NCBI GenBank assembly: GCA_031264295.1
Contig: JAISED010000024.1
Location: 1-52,756 of the forward strand
Origin: Eubacteriales Family XIII. Incertae Sedis bacterium
GTDB lineage: Bacteria; Bacillota; Clostridia; Peptostreptococcales; Anaerovoracaceae
Length of the DNA: 52,756 nucleotides
Direction of reading: 5' to 3'
The notes below the pieces were generated by a model. That model searched no databases, was not told the origin of the DNA, and saw only the letters and a program-made list of their open reading frames with translations. The position numbers and the translations under genes are program-made. Of this stretch, positions 8,659 through 17,559 are shown piece after piece; position 1 is the stretch's first letter, and the number at the start of each line of letters is the position of its first letter.

Positions 8659-8964
8659 ATGGCTACAGCGAAAGCATACTTGAATGTCAAAATTGACAAA
8701 GGCGTAAAAGAAACCGCCGCGCAGATTTTGGAGAGTATGGGAATAGATCATACTACTGCTATTTCCATGTTTTACCGGCAAATAATCAAAGAGCGTCGTC
8801 TGCCTTTTCAACCCGAAGCGGCGTTGACTCTTGATGAACAACTTATCGAAGCTATACGCAAAAAGAACATTCCCGAAGTGCGACTTGAATCTGACGAAAG
8901 TGGAAACCTTTATGTTGACAAGGAAAAGCACCCCGAAATCTACGACTGGTTGATAAACGGCTGA
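8659..8964 (+). CDS. RelB/DinJ-family antitoxin without an adjacent toxin
   Basis: A 101-residue protein with the ribbon-helix-helix N-terminus of the RelB/DinJ family: AKAYLNVKIDKGVKETAAQI, then ESMGIDHTTAISMFYRQII and RLPFQPE. DinJ-type antitoxins bind their own promoter and neutralise a YafQ/RelE RNase. ATG 8659 was chosen over the in-frame ATG at 8653 because GAGG then has an 8-base spacing instead of 2. The C-terminal half is acidic (PEVRLESDESGNLYVDKEKH), as expected for the toxin-binding part. No toxin gene follows: the next 187 bases hold only a hairpin, and the next gene runs the other way. It is therefore an orphan antitoxin, or its toxin is elsewhere or lost. Confidence 0.8.
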   Translation: MATAKAYLNVKIDKGVKETAAQILESMGIDHTTAISMFYRQIIKERRLPFQPEAALTLDEQLIEAIRKKNIPEVRLESDESGNLYVDKEKHPEIYDWLING

Positions 8965-9040
8965 TGGATCCTTTTGGCATTTGCGTTGCTTATGTAATGA
9001 CAAATTTAGGCTTCTTGAATTTTTAATTGACTGACTGTAA

Positions 9041-9083
9041 AGGCAAGCTCCGGGAGCGTGACAAGGGTTTCCGGAGCTTGCCT
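9041..9083. terminator. Perfect 13-bp hairpin between convergent genes
   Basis: AGGCAAGCTCCGG and CCGGAGCTTGCCT form a perfect 13-bp stem around a 17-base loop. It is followed by TTTACAG on the minus strand, so it fits best as the terminator of the WG-repeat lipoprotein gene. It could also stop antitoxin transcripts. Confidence 0.6.
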
Positions 9084-9151
9084 AAAGAGTATGTTAGACC
9101 ACGTCCTTGGTTTACATTGTGTTTGTGCGCATTTTGTTCCACTTATGCGTG

Positions 9152-10699
9152 TTATTCGGTCGTGATCTTCACTGTTCTCGCTTCCCCATCCCAGTCAACA
9201 TTCGCGCCGAAGTTTTCCGCTATGAAACGAACGGGAACCATTGTACGACCGTTTATGATCTGCGCAGGCACATCCAAGGGAACTGATTCAGCCGGGATAC
9301 CGTCGTCAAAGATATTTACACTGGCGTTTTGTTCATCTAACTTTATACGAAGGATACGTTTGGTGTCCTGAATGACCGCAGTCTTTTCCTCAGGAAGCCA
9401 CTCAACATCAAAGCCGAGGTGTTCCGCTATCGCGCGAACCGAAACCATAGCGCGATCATCCTTTATCACAGGTTCCGAATCCATATAGAGCAAGTAATCG
9501 TTCACGTAAACCTTTACGGCGTATGCTTGTGTTACAGGATTTTCCACGAAGCTGCTTCCCCTTCCGTCCAACCGCGCGAGGTCAATCATCCCACCGATCT
9601 TCACGCTATAGTGATCATATGGGATTACCAGATTTCCTTTTGTATCAACAGCCCCATACAGATTTTTAGGGTCTTCGGGATTATCCGCAAAGTCGCTGTT
9701 TTCAGCTACCACCATCAGACCCTGACCGAAGCTACCCCCGGAACCATAATAATCGAAACCCGTAACAAAATTCCCGTACACGTCCACAATAGCCCACTTT
9801 CCATTCTTCTGAAGCACTCCATGCGCATTGTTAAATGGAACAGCTCCATCATAAATGGCATCAAATAGTTTCTTCCCGTTTGTCAAATAATAGCCGTATA
9901 ATTTTTTGCCGGATGCTTTGTCTAATCGGGTCGCGACTATCACATTCCCTTTCGGATACGGATTTTGTAAGTCTTCATATTCGAAAGGTATCAACACGCT
10001 TCCGTCAGGATTGAACGCGCCGACCTTGCCGTCCGTCCTGCGTGCGTAAATAATCCCGTAACAATATGGGGGGGAATAGTCAGACGGAAAAATTGTATCG
10101 TACTTGTATTCTGTAAGCAAATTTCCTTTTTTATCGATCAAAGCGTATAGGCGCGAACCATCTGCAATAGAGTCTTTGTTCGGTGTACTTGCAATCCCGT
10201 AGGTTCCGGCAAAGTAATCAATGCTCAGTTTATCCCCTTCTAAGCGCATAGTCTGCTCGCCCTTCGCATTGAATACTAAGGTATCTTCACCGCTCTTCAC
10301 CACGCCCACACCATTGACAAAATCGACTGCCGAAGTGTATTCAGGTTCTACGATCACGCGGCCTTCTTCATCGGCGTATCCTAATCTGCTTTTTCCGCCA
10401 TCATTTTTCACCAGAACCCTCACCCCATCTACTGATTTACCATACCCAATATACGGATTTTCAGGAGTGTAAGGCGACACGATCTCTCCTTCTCCTTCCG
10501 AAGACTCTGTCTGGGCTTCCACCAATGATTCCGTCTGGACTTCCACCAACGGTTCCGTCTGGGCTTCCACCAAAGTCTCATCTGAAGGTTCTGCAAGCGA
10601 CTCTGACGGAGACCCTGATGAAGAGTCGGTGCAGGCGTTCAAGACAAGACAAATAAATAACATGGCGAACAGTACAGATGATGCTTTAATATTACTCAT
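9152..10699 (-). CDS. WG-repeat lipoprotein with C-terminal stalk (copper amine oxidase N-terminal) domain
   Basis: A 515-residue exported lipoprotein. ATG 10699 follows GGGAG and gives a lipobox signal (FICLVLNACTDSS, Cys near residue 23). Next is a low-complexity Glu/Ser/Thr linker with three 8-residue repeats of the form LVEAQTES. The middle carries WG-type repeats, in which residues such as YADEEGRVIVEPEYTSAVDF, LIDKKGNLLTEYKYD and AVDTKGNLVIPYDHY recur. The last ~120 residues are a stalk domain (MDSEPVIKDDRAMVSVRAIA then GRTMVPVRFIAENFGANVDW). WG repeats are thought to be binding modules, and stalk domains are common in clostridial surface proteins. It probably sits on the outer face of the membrane. 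The role is unknown. Confidence 0.82.
   Translation of the reverse strand: MSNIKASSVLFAMLFICLVLNACTDSSSGSPSESLAEPSDETLVEAQTEPLVEVQTESLVEAQTESSEGEGEIVSPYTPENPYIGYGKSVDGVRVLVKNDGGKSRLGYADEEGRVIVEPEYTSAVDFVNGVGVVKSGEDTLVFNAKGEQTMRLEGDKLSIDYFAGTYGIASTPNKDSIADGSRLYALIDKKGNLLTEYKYDTIFPSDYSPPYCYGIIYARRTDGKVGAFNPDGSVLIPFEYEDLQNPYPKGNVIVATRLDKASGKKLYGYYLTNGKKLFDAIYDGAVPFNNAHGVLQKNGKWAIVDVYGNFVTGFDYYGSGGSFGQGLMVVAENSDFADNPEDPKNLYGAVDTKGNLVIPYDHYSVKIGGMIDLARLDGRGSSFVENPVTQAYAVKVYVNDYLLYMDSEPVIKDDRAMVSVRAIAEHLGFDVEWLPEEKTAVIQDTKRILRIKLDEQNASVNIFDDGIPAESVPLDVPAQIINGRTMVPVRFIAENFGANVDWDGEARTVKITTE
10502..10575 (-). repeat. Three 24-bp coding tandem repeats
   Basis: Units beginning GTCTGGGCTTCCACCAA recur every 24 bases three times with a few substitutions. 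They encode LVEAQTEP, LVEVQTES and LVEAQTES in the linker of the lipoprotein. This is a length-variable spacer between the membrane anchor and the WG domain. Confidence 0.75.
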
Positions 10700-10749
10700 A
10701 CTCTCCCTCTCTATGCGTTCTCGGCATAAGAACGCACTACTCACAAGAA

Positions 10750-10786
10750 ACGCACTCAGAATCTTATACGCAAACTCTGAGTGCGT
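10750..10786 (-). terminator. Terminator of the YnbB-type lyase gene
   Basis: ACGCACTCAGA and TCTGAGTGCGT form a perfect 11-bp stem around 15 bases. On the minus strand TTTCTTGT follows. It lies 15 bases after the stop of the gene ending at 10801. Confidence 0.6.
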
Positions 10787-10800
10787 CAATTTATACAAGA

Positions 10801-12117
10801 CTAAAACGCCCGGCTACATTTTTGACAGCTGCACAAGAGTCCGCAGTCTTTTAGCGTCTGCAATGCCTTCATAACGCCGAACTTAGAATGCTCATAGGTC
10901 AAGCCCCCCTGAAAATACACATTATATGGCGGCCTGATAGGTCCGTCCGCCGACAGTTCTATTGAAGAGCCTTGCACAAAAGCGCCTGCCGCCATTATCA
11001 CCTGATCCTCATATCCCGGCATATCCCACGCTACCGGCTTCACATAGGAATCCACGGGCGCCGCCGCTTGCACACCTTCGCAAAAGGCTGTAACGGCCTC
11101 CGGAGACCCTAAACGCACGCCTTCGATTATATCGCTTCTCTCATCGCCTGAACCGGGACAAACCTCATAACCCAGATTTTCAAAGACCTTCGCGCATAGT
11201 ATAGCGCCCTTTACCGCGCCGCTTACCGTCTTCGGCGCTATGAAAAGTCCCTGAAGAATACTCCTTGTCTGCCCGAATGTAAGTCCGCATTCGTCGCCGA
11301 TGCCCGGACACGTCATCCTATACGATACCGCGTCTATCAGATCGCGCCGACCTGCGACATATCCGCCTGTGAGAGCGAGTCCTCCGCCCGGATTCTTTAT
11401 CAATGAACCCGCCATTATATCAACGCCTGACTCGGTAGGTTCCGTAACATCCAGGAATTCACCGTAACAGTTGTCAACCATGCAGATTATCTCACTGCGA
11501 ACCCCCTTTACGAAGGTCGCCCACTCCTTTATCTCCCCGATAGTAAGCGCACGGCGCCAGGCGTAACCCGTCGCCCTCTGCAGACAAACCATCCTGGTCT
11601 TCGGCGAAATCGCTTTCCTGACGGCCTCATAATCAATGCGTCCCTCAGCCGTGAGTTCCGTCTGCTTATAACTTATCCCAAAGTCCGCGAGAGAGCCCAT
11701 GCCCTCCCCTCTTATGCCTATGACCTCATGAAGTGTATCGTAAGGACTCCCCGAGCAATACAACAACTCATCGCCGGGGCGCAAAACCCCTGCGAGAGCC
11801 AATGAAAGAGCATGGGTGCCGTTGACTATAATGGGTCTGACCAGCGAGGCCGGGGCGCCGAATGTATCCGCGTAGACCTTTGAAATCACATCCCTGCCCG
11901 GATCCCCGTATCCATAGCCCGTATTCCACGCGAAATGGCTGTCATTCACATGGTTCTTCTGAAAGGCGGAGAGTATCTTATACTGGTTAAACGCAGCTAT
12001 CTCATCCAAGCGCGCAAACATACCAAGCGACTCAGCCTCGGCTTTTTCCGCCATATCCACCGTTTGTCCGTCTATACCGAAGCGCTCGCGCAGCAATTCC
12101 CTTGTAACATCATTCAT
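10801..12117 (-). CDS. YnbB-family PLP enzyme (methionine gamma-lyase / aluminium-resistance type)
   Basis: A 438-residue fold-type I PLP-dependent protein of the Cys/Met-metabolism superfamily, closest to B. subtilis YnbB. Visible features are HFAWNTGYGYGDPGRDVI, the phosphate-binding IIVNGTHALSLAL, MVDNCYGEFLDVTEPTESG with the PLP Asp, and the Schiff-base lysine in GSLIKNPGGGLALTGGYVAG (about residue 245). Relatives are annotated as cystathionine beta-lyase or methionine gamma-lyase, but the physiological substrate is not firmly known. GAAGGG lies 8 bases before the ATG. In many Firmicutes this gene follows miaA and hfq. Here miaA is upstream on the same strand, with a recombinase gene between. 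Confidence 0.85.
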   Translation of the reverse strand: MNDVTRELLRERFGIDGQTVDMAEKAEAESLGMFARLDEIAAFNQYKILSAFQKNHVNDSHFAWNTGYGYGDPGRDVISKVYADTFGAPASLVRPIIVNGTHALSLALAGVLRPGDELLYCSGSPYDTLHEVIGIRGEGMGSLADFGISYKQTELTAEGRIDYEAVRKAISPKTRMVCLQRATGYAWRRALTIGEIKEWATFVKGVRSEIICMVDNCYGEFLDVTEPTESGVDIMAGSLIKNPGGGLALTGGYVAGRRDLIDAVSYRMTCPGIGDECGLTFGQTRSILQGLFIAPKTVSGAVKGAILCAKVFENLGYEVCPGSGDERSDIIEGVRLGSPEAVTAFCEGVQAAAPVDSYVKPVAWDMPGYEDQVIMAAGAFVQGSSIELSADGPIRPPYNVYFQGGLTYEHSKFGVMKALQTLKDCGLLCSCQKCSRAF

Positions 12118-12203
12118 ATAATAATCCCTTCTTTCTTAAGAAACTTATGTCAACCTAAGTTCTCATCTTAGTCCGGTGAAATTACGGGCTTCGATTTTAC
12201 TTC

Positions 12204-13409
12204 TCATTCATCCTCATCCGCCGAAGTCACGGTCTTCGATTTCACTTCCTCAAACTCGGTTTCCCATTCCATATCCTTTACCAGATCGCGTTTTACGTCC
12301 TTCTTGTGGGCGGCGTAAAGCTGCGTAGTCGTCACGTTCTCGTGATCGAGCAGCGCCGCAACATCGAAGATCGAATTCCCTCTGCCGATCAGGGATGTAG
12401 CAGCCGTCGCGCGCAGCTTGTGCGGACTGTATCCCGCGTCTCTGGACGTTTTAAGGGCAATGCTTGTGTATTTTTTAACAAGCTGCCTGATCTGCCTTTC
12501 AGTCATGCGCCCGCCTTGAAGCGAAAGAAAGAGCGCGTCCTTATCCTCCGGCGCCGTCGATTCCTTCGACGGCCTTTCTTCATCAATATATTCTACTATA
12601 ACTTTGAGCACCGAATTGTTGAGCGGCATGATCGACTCCTTGCCCCTCTTGCGATATATCTTGAATTCGCCGCGGCTGAAATTAAATGAGGTCAGATTTA
12701 GCTGCTGAAGTTCGGAAATCCTGAGACCGTATGTGAGAAAAACGACGAGAATCGCCTTATCACGCCGTCTCGTCTTCTTCCAGAATTCGTACTCTTTTTT
12801 AGTAAGTTCCCCGCCCGTCGTCACAGCGTCCAACATGCGCATGACCTCATCGTCTTGAAGCGCCTTTATCTCCTTTTCGCCCGCCCTGGGAAGCTTTATC
12901 GGATCAAACCCGTCGGTGATGTTCGAGGGCATCAAGTCGTCACGGTATAAGAACTTGAACAAGACAGATAGAGAAGAACGCTTACGCGCCAATGACTTCC
13001 TGTCGTTTTCATAGATATATACGGCGTTTTCTCCCTCAACCTTATACCTACGACAATAATCAATAAAAATATTGATATCGACGGCCTTTAGCGCACTGAA
13101 ATCCGATAGCGGAACCTCCCTTGGGGTTTTCGCGCCTGTCAGTCCGCTCTCAGCGACAAAGTAAGAAAAGAAGAATTTCACATCCCTAAGGTAGGCCAAG
13201 CGCGTCATAGGCAGAACATTTCCTTTAAGATATGAATAATATCCGCGCAAAAAGGCCGGCAATTCCTTTTCGATCTCCTCGCACTTTTCTATTATCTCAT
13301 TCTCTTTTATGATGATATTGTCGGGCTTATCGCTCTTATTGGGTATCAGGACAATCTTTTTTTTCTTTCCACGGTCAGCGCCCGCTTCATCCGTCCTAAT
13401 TTTCGTCAT
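12204..13409 (-). CDS. Xer-like tyrosine recombinase
   Basis: A 401-residue tyrosine site-specific recombinase. The N-terminal SAM-like DNA-binding domain (about residues 45-165) includes LPAFLRGYYSYLKGNVLP and LARKRSSLSVLFKFLY. The catalytic domain has Arg in YGLRISELQQLNL, Lys in FKIYRKRGKES, His-x-x-Arg in SPHKLRATAATSL, His in ALLDHENVTTTQLY and the nucleophile Tyr in that last motif. ATG 13409 is preferred over the in-frame TTG 13415, since GGTGG then has a 9-base spacing. A charged N-terminal extension (RGKKKKIVLIPNKSD) and an acidic C-terminal tail are unusual. No attachment sites, excisionase or phage genes flank it. It sits in a housekeeping run between miaA and the YnbB-type gene, so a chromosomal role is more likely than a mobile one. 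Confidence 0.85.
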   Translation of the reverse strand: MTKIRTDEAGADRGKKKKIVLIPNKSDKPDNIIIKENEIIEKCEEIEKELPAFLRGYYSYLKGNVLPMTRLAYLRDVKFFFSYFVAESGLTGAKTPREVPLSDFSALKAVDINIFIDYCRRYKVEGENAVYIYENDRKSLARKRSSLSVLFKFLYRDDLMPSNITDGFDPIKLPRAGEKEIKALQDDEVMRMLDAVTTGGELTKKEYEFWKKTRRRDKAILVVFLTYGLRISELQQLNLTSFNFSRGEFKIYRKRGKESIMPLNNSVLKVIVEYIDEERPSKESTAPEDKDALFLSLQGGRMTERQIRQLVKKYTSIALKTSRDAGYSPHKLRATAATSLIGRGNSIFDVAALLDHENVTTTQLYAAHKKDVKRDLVKDMEWETEFEEVKSKTVTSADEDE

Positions 13410-13516
13410 ACTCAAATACCACCCATCCCTGCGTGTGTCCTGCGCACATCTGTAGATCGCGAAGTCTTCACAGCGGCTTACAGCGGCGAATCAACTACGG
13501 CGCCGCGCCAGTCGGT

Positions 13517-14533
13517 TCATCCTCGCGCGTAACTAACGATCTCACAAAGCGCCTCTTCGCTTTCGCCGTCGCCGTTCAAATCAAACCAACGTATATCCGG
13601 ATAACGCCTGAACCATGTGAGCTGCCGCTTGGCATACCTCCGGCTGTTGCGTTTTATAAGGTAGATCGCATGTTCTAAGTCATATTCGCCGCGCAGATAG
13701 CCTATGAGTTCTTTATAGCCTATCCCTTTCGCAGATATACTGTTAGCGTCGGCTACCCACTCTGACCCTACGCCATTGCCTGCTCCTGCTATACCGTCCG
13801 GCTGTACGCCGCCAAAAACCCCGCGCTCATAAAGCCCTCTGACCTCTTCGACCAGTCCCGCGCTTATAAGCGCGTCAACGCGGCTGTCGATCTTCGCGTA
13901 AAGCTCACCGCGCTCGCGGTTAAGTCCTATGATGCGCGGGATATATCCCGCGAAAGGCTTGAACGACTCAGAAAACGGCACAACGCGTCTCCCTCCCGGC
14001 TCTCCGCTCTCAAGGATCTCCAGCGCCCGGATTATCTTCTTTACATTGTTGGGATGAATCCGCTCCGCGGCGTCCGGGTCAAGCGACTCCAACCTGCGGT
14101 GCAAGGCTTCCGAACCGGAATACTCCGCCTCGGTCATATATCCTTGCCGCAGCTGCGGGTTCTTGGGACTCGCCGAGAAATCCATATCGAAAAGAATGGC
14201 GTTGACGTACAGGCCTGTTCCGCCCGCCACAATGGGGTTCTTGCCTCTTCCCGCGATCTCCGCGATCTTCTCTCGCGCCATCTTTTGATATTCCGCTGCG
14301 GAAAAATCACAATCCGGCTCGATGAAATCTATCATATGGTGAACGGCTCTCTGCCTTTCCTCCGCGCTGGGTTTCGCGGTTCCGATATCCATTCCCTTAT
14401 AGATCTGCATTGAATCGGCTGACACGATCTCACCGCCTATGCGGGAAGCCAGTTCAAGCGCTATATGCGTCTTGCCGACCGCTGTAGGCCCTACAATGAC
14501 TATGAGCTTGATCGGTGCGGAGTCATTTTCCAT
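13517..14533 (-). CDS. miaA: tRNA dimethylallyltransferase
   Basis: A 338-residue MiaA, which transfers a dimethylallyl group to N6 of A37 in tRNAs reading UNN codons. The P-loop IVGPTAVGKTHIALEL, the catalytic Asp region EIVSADSMQIYKGMDIGTAK, the HHMIDF motif and VAGGTGLYVNAIL are all present. The C-terminal KRNSRRYAKRQLTWFRR is the tRNA-binding helix. ATG 14533 lies 2 bases after the panC stop, with GGAAG inside the panC end as ribosome site. A longer frame reaching into panC is not supported. It is co-transcribed with panC and probably with the downstream recombinase. Confidence 0.95.
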   Translation of the reverse strand: MENDSAPIKLIVIVGPTAVGKTHIALELASRIGGEIVSADSMQIYKGMDIGTAKPSAEERQRAVHHMIDFIEPDCDFSAAEYQKMAREKIAEIAGRGKNPIVAGGTGLYVNAILFDMDFSASPKNPQLRQGYMTEAEYSGSEALHRRLESLDPDAAERIHPNNVKKIIRALEILESGEPGGRRVVPFSESFKPFAGYIPRIIGLNRERGELYAKIDSRVDALISAGLVEEVRGLYERGVFGGVQPDGIAGAGNGVGSEWVADANSISAKGIGYKELIGYLRGEYDLEHAIYLIKRNSRRYAKRQLTWFRRYPDIRWFDLNGDGESEEALCEIVSYARG

Positions 14534-14535
14534 TT

Positions 14536-15381
14536 TCAAACTTCCAAGACCACATTGTCGATCAGCCGCGTCTTGCCGACATAGGCGGCGACAGCGCATA
14601 AAGCAGATCTATCCAGCGTCTGAATAGCCTGCATCGTCTCCGCGTCAACGATCTCAACATAGTCGATCTTTACAGACGGCAAACCCGATAATGTCGTTTC
14701 AATATGCCGCTTTATTTGCTGTATATCAGCATCGCCGTCACGGAAAATCCGCAAAGCCTCTGATAATGCCTTGTTGATATATAAGGCGGCGGCGCGTTCA
14801 TCGCCGCTCAAATAGGTGTTGCGGGAACTCATCGCCAGCCCGTCGGCCTCCCTTACGATAGGCATACCCGTTATTTCGACGTCCATATTGAAATCTCGCG
14901 TCATCCTCTTGATCACCGCCAGCTGTTGGGCGTCTTTCTGACCGAAATAAGCTCTGTCCGGCGCAGCTATGTTCAGCAGCTTCATTACAACCGTACAAAC
15001 CCCGCGAAAATGACCCGGCCTTCTGGCGCCGCATAAGCCTTCCGTCACGAGCGCCATGTCCGTATAACTGCAAAATCCGGCGGGATACATCTCCTGTTCC
15101 GACGGATTGAAGATCACATCCGCTCCCGCTTCCGCGCACATATCCGCATCCTTCTTCAGATCCCTCGGATAGCGGTCAAAATCCTCATTCACGCCGAATT
15201 GGATGGGATTCACAAATATACTTACTACTGCGCGATCATTGTCGGAAACGGCGCGTTTCACCAAACTCCTATGACCCTCATGTAAAAAACCCATTGTCGG
15301 AACCAAGCCTATAGACAATCCTTCCGCCTTCCAGGCAGCTGCCTTAGCCTTCATCTCCGAAACAGTTCGTATTATTTCCAT
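14536..15381 (-). CDS. panC: Pantothenate synthetase
   Basis: A 281-residue PanC, which joins pantoate and beta-alanine using ATP, the last step of pantothenate synthesis. Motifs are VPTMGFLHEGHRSLVKRA (HIGH-like ATP site), SIFVNPIQFGVNEDFDRYPR, GHFRGVCTVVMKLLNI, YFGQKDAQQLAVI and the KMSKS-like region MSSRNTYLSGDER. Its length matches the family. It lies 80 bases after panB on the same strand. No panD is present in the window. Confidence 0.96.
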   Translation of the reverse strand: MEIIRTVSEMKAKAAAWKAEGLSIGLVPTMGFLHEGHRSLVKRAVSDNDRAVVSIFVNPIQFGVNEDFDRYPRDLKKDADMCAEAGADVIFNPSEQEMYPAGFCSYTDMALVTEGLCGARRPGHFRGVCTVVMKLLNIAAPDRAYFGQKDAQQLAVIKRMTRDFNMDVEITGMPIVREADGLAMSSRNTYLSGDERAAALYINKALSEALRIFRDGDADIQQIKRHIETTLSGLPSVKIDYVEIVDAETMQAIQTLDRSALCAVAAYVGKTRLIDNVVLEV

Positions 15382-15461
15382 AAATTAACTCCGCTCCGCC
15401 GCTGCGTCGCCGCCTCAGCCATAATACTGCCGCACATCTACAGCGCTGCCGTATACGCCGC

Positions 15462-16310
15462 TCAATTTCCGGCGCCGTACAGCCGCTTAAGCTCATCGAT
15501 AATATCTGCATCTATCTTGAAACTATGCTCGGCCGCCGGGAACGCTCCGCTTCTGGTCTCTTCGATATAACTGTTAAAGGCGTCCTTCATCATACTGCCG
15601 ATATCGCAATATTGTTTAACAAACTTAGGTCTCATACCCGGATATATGGACAACATGTCCTGATACACCAAAACCTGACCGTCGCACGCATTGCCCGCGC
15701 CTATCCCTATGGTCGGAATCGTAAGCAGTTTCGTAATCAATGCCGACAACTCCGCGGGCACGCACTCCAGCACCACAGCGAAGGCACCGGACTCTTCCAG
15801 CAGCAAAGCGTCCGATATCAGCTGCTCCGCCTTGGATTTATCCTTGCCTTGTACCTTGAACCCGCCCAATGCGTTTATAGACTGAGGCGTCAGACCCAAA
15901 TGCCCCATAACGGGTATTGATGCCTCTGTAATCGCTTTTATCTGCGGACAGACCGCTCTGCCGCCCTCCAGCTTAACAGTGCTTGCGCCGGTTTCCTTTA
16001 TAAGCCTGCCCGCGTTGATCACCGCATCGGTTACAGACGCCTGATAAGACATAAAGGGCATATCAGCCACCACCATCGCGTTCTCGCATCCCCGCGCGAC
16101 CGCCTTTACATGATGCAGCATTTCATCCATTGTCACGGGCAATGTATTTTCATACCCAAGCATAACCATACCCAGGGAATCACCGACCAATACCGCGTCG
16201 ATTCCGCATGAATCCATAAGTTTTGCTGTGGAATAATCATAAACCGTCAACATCGTGATTTTCTCATTCCTTGACTTCTTCTCCTTCATGGAGATTGCCG
16301 TGGTTTTCAT
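15462..16310 (-). CDS. panB: 3-methyl-2-oxobutanoate hydroxymethyltransferase
   Basis: A 282-residue PanB, which adds a hydroxymethyl group from methylene-tetrahydrofolate to 2-oxoisovalerate to make ketopantoate. Typical segments are [74 protein letters not shown] and [15 protein letters not shown]. The ATG overlaps the stop of the PanG-like reductase by 4 bases (ATGA), so the two are translationally coupled. Its substrate comes from the valine pathway, two enzymes of which lie at 29.7-32.4 kb. Confidence 0.96.
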   Translation of the reverse strand: MKTTAISMKEKKSRNEKITMLTVYDYSTAKLMDSCGIDAVLVGDSLGMVMLGYENTLPVTMDEMLHHVKAVARGCENAMVVADMPFMSYQASVTDAVINAGRLIKETGASTVKLEGGRAVCPQIKAITEASIPVMGHLGLTPQSINALGGFKVQGKDKSKAEQLISDALLLEESGAFAVVLECVPAELSALITKLLTIPTIGIGAGNACDGQVLVYQDMLSIYPGMRPKFVKQYCDIGSMMKDAFNSYIEETRSGAFPAAEHSFKIDADIIDELKRLYGAGN

Positions 16311-17161
16311 TTCTTTAACTCCTTTTCAAGTTCTGTATAATCGCGTTCGGGATGTTTCATCTCCGCAATCCCGAGCAATTCTATTGACAACAGTCTGTAT
16401 ATGCTGCTCAGCGGCTCATCCAGACAGTCAAAATGTTTTATTACCGTTTCTGTATCGCCCCGGTCAACAGGTCCCGTCAATGCCTGAACGACCCCGTTTG
16501 TGTGTATGTTTTCCGCATTACCAAAAAAAAGCTGCCCGGCGGCGACATTGACGAATTCTCTGTCAAGTCCGCAGGATGAGAGCAGCTCCATACCTGAATG
16601 CACCAACGCGACGACAAAATTTGTGAGAAAAACAGCCCCCGCGTGATAGGTGTTTTTCTGATCCGCGTCGATTATTTCCGCCTGATTCCCAAGCGAACGA
16701 AGGAATGACCTCATATCGGCGGCTGCTTCACTGTCGTCCCCTTCAATAGTGAATGATACTTTATGCATACGCTCATGAAAATCCCACTTGCTGTTGACTG
16801 CCGCCAAAGGGTGAACAGACAGCCCTACAGCGCCCGTGCTCAATATGCCGTCAAAGACGCGCGAAGACAAGGCGCCGCTGAAATGGCAGACGCACTTGCC
16901 GGAGAGATTCATTGACCTAAGCAAACGCCATACATCAGCTATCGCGCCGTCCGGTACAGCCGTAAAGATCACATCCGAAGCCGCGGCCAGTTCTTCCATA
17001 GACGCAAATGCCTCTGAATCCGTGAACCTCGCGGCGCCTTCGGCATCCTCTATATGCCTGCTGTAATAACCGCTCACAGCACAGCCGCGCTCCCGCAGAT
17101 ACTTCCCGAACGTCGTCCCCACATTCCCCGCTCCGATAAAACCGAAGTTATTAATCCTCAT
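16307..17161 (-). CDS. Rossmann-DUF2520 protein, probable ketopantoate reductase (PanG-like)
   Basis: A 284-residue NAD(P)-binding protein. The N-terminal Rossmann motif is [29 protein letters not shown] and HFSGALSS follow, then the helical DUF2520 domain ([35 protein letters not shown]). DUF2520 proteins fused to this Rossmann domain include, as I recall, the PanG ketopantoate reductase described in Francisella, which replaces PanE. Here the gene is the first of an operon with panB (4-base overlap) and panC, precisely where the missing reductase step belongs. The assignment rests on family plus context; IlvC is another possible source of this activity. The ribosome site AAGGCGGG precedes ATG 17161. 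Confidence 0.75.
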   Translation of the reverse strand: MRINNFGFIGAGNVGTTFGKYLRERGCAVSGYYSRHIEDAEGAARFTDSEAFASMEELAAASDVIFTAVPDGAIADVWRLLRSMNLSGKCVCHFSGALSSRVFDGILSTGAVGLSVHPLAAVNSKWDFHERMHKVSFTIEGDDSEAAADMRSFLRSLGNQAEIIDADQKNTYHAGAVFLTNFVVALVHSGMELLSSCGLDREFVNVAAGQLFFGNAENIHTNGVVQALTGPVDRGDTETVIKHFDCLDEPLSSIYRLLSIELLGIAEMKHPERDYTELEKELKK

Positions 17162-17194
17162 TTACACAACCCGCCTTCAGCAGTATTTTTAACA

Positions 17195-17223
17195 ATTTTA
17201 TAATATAATATAGGGTTTGTCAA
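17195..17223 (-). promoter_or_regulatory. Promoter of the pan-miaA operon
   Basis: On the minus strand a consensus TTGACA (17223-17218) and TAAAAT (17200-17195) are 17 bases apart. The transcript would start about 27 bases before the first gene of the operon. No riboswitch fits in this leader. Confidence 0.65.
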
Positions 17224-17453
17224 CCACGCCACGGGTGGCAAATTTTGTATTAAAAAAACCATTCCCAGACTTGGACACGCTGGAGGCCACAGCGGAGGCC
17301 ATCGGCTCCAATATGTTCGAGGGGTTTACGCCAACCCGCAAAGGGATAGAGATTATTAGAGACTATTGCCTCGGCAAAATCTCATTCGCGCAGTTGCTCA
17401 ATAGAGTTTTTATTTTTTCTCCCAGCTTTTTAAATATGAGTAGCAGAACATAA
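17217..17453 (+). pseudogene. Remnant of a VbhA-like antitoxin
   Basis: An open frame of 78 codons whose middle (EAIGSNMFEGFTPTRKGIEI then IRDYCLGKISFAQLL) resembles the VbhA antitoxin domain, in which E-G-x-x-P is followed by a short helix and G-x-[IM]-[ST]. Such antitoxins silence Fic AMP-transferases. The first codons overlap the -35 box of the pan promoter. The only starts are TTG 17217 and a GTG without a ribosome site, and the tail after FAQLLNRV looks random. No Fic toxin is nearby. I read it as a decayed gene fragment rather than an active gene. Confidence 0.4.
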
Positions 17454-17500
17454 ACGAGTATGAAATCGGCAAATCATATTTTTTGTTTGAATTTTTTACC

Positions 17501-17530
17501 TTGACAAACATATTACCATTATTAGATAAT
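17501..17530 (+). promoter_or_regulatory. Promoter before the leader hairpin and small membrane protein
   Basis: TTGACA (17501-17506) and GATAAT (17525-17530) are spaced by 18 bases. Transcription would start near 17537, ahead of the large hairpin at 17560-17604. Confidence 0.55.
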
Positions 17531-17559
17531 AAGATCAATTAGGTTATATCAATTTTTAC

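Noticed and set aside
12204-13409. Integrase of a prophage or integrative element
   Set aside because: No attachment repeats, excisionase, structural or conjugation genes, and both neighbours are housekeeping genes.
15382-15461. Small gene between panB and panC
   Set aside because: The 80-base gap has no open frame with a ribosome site other than that of panC.
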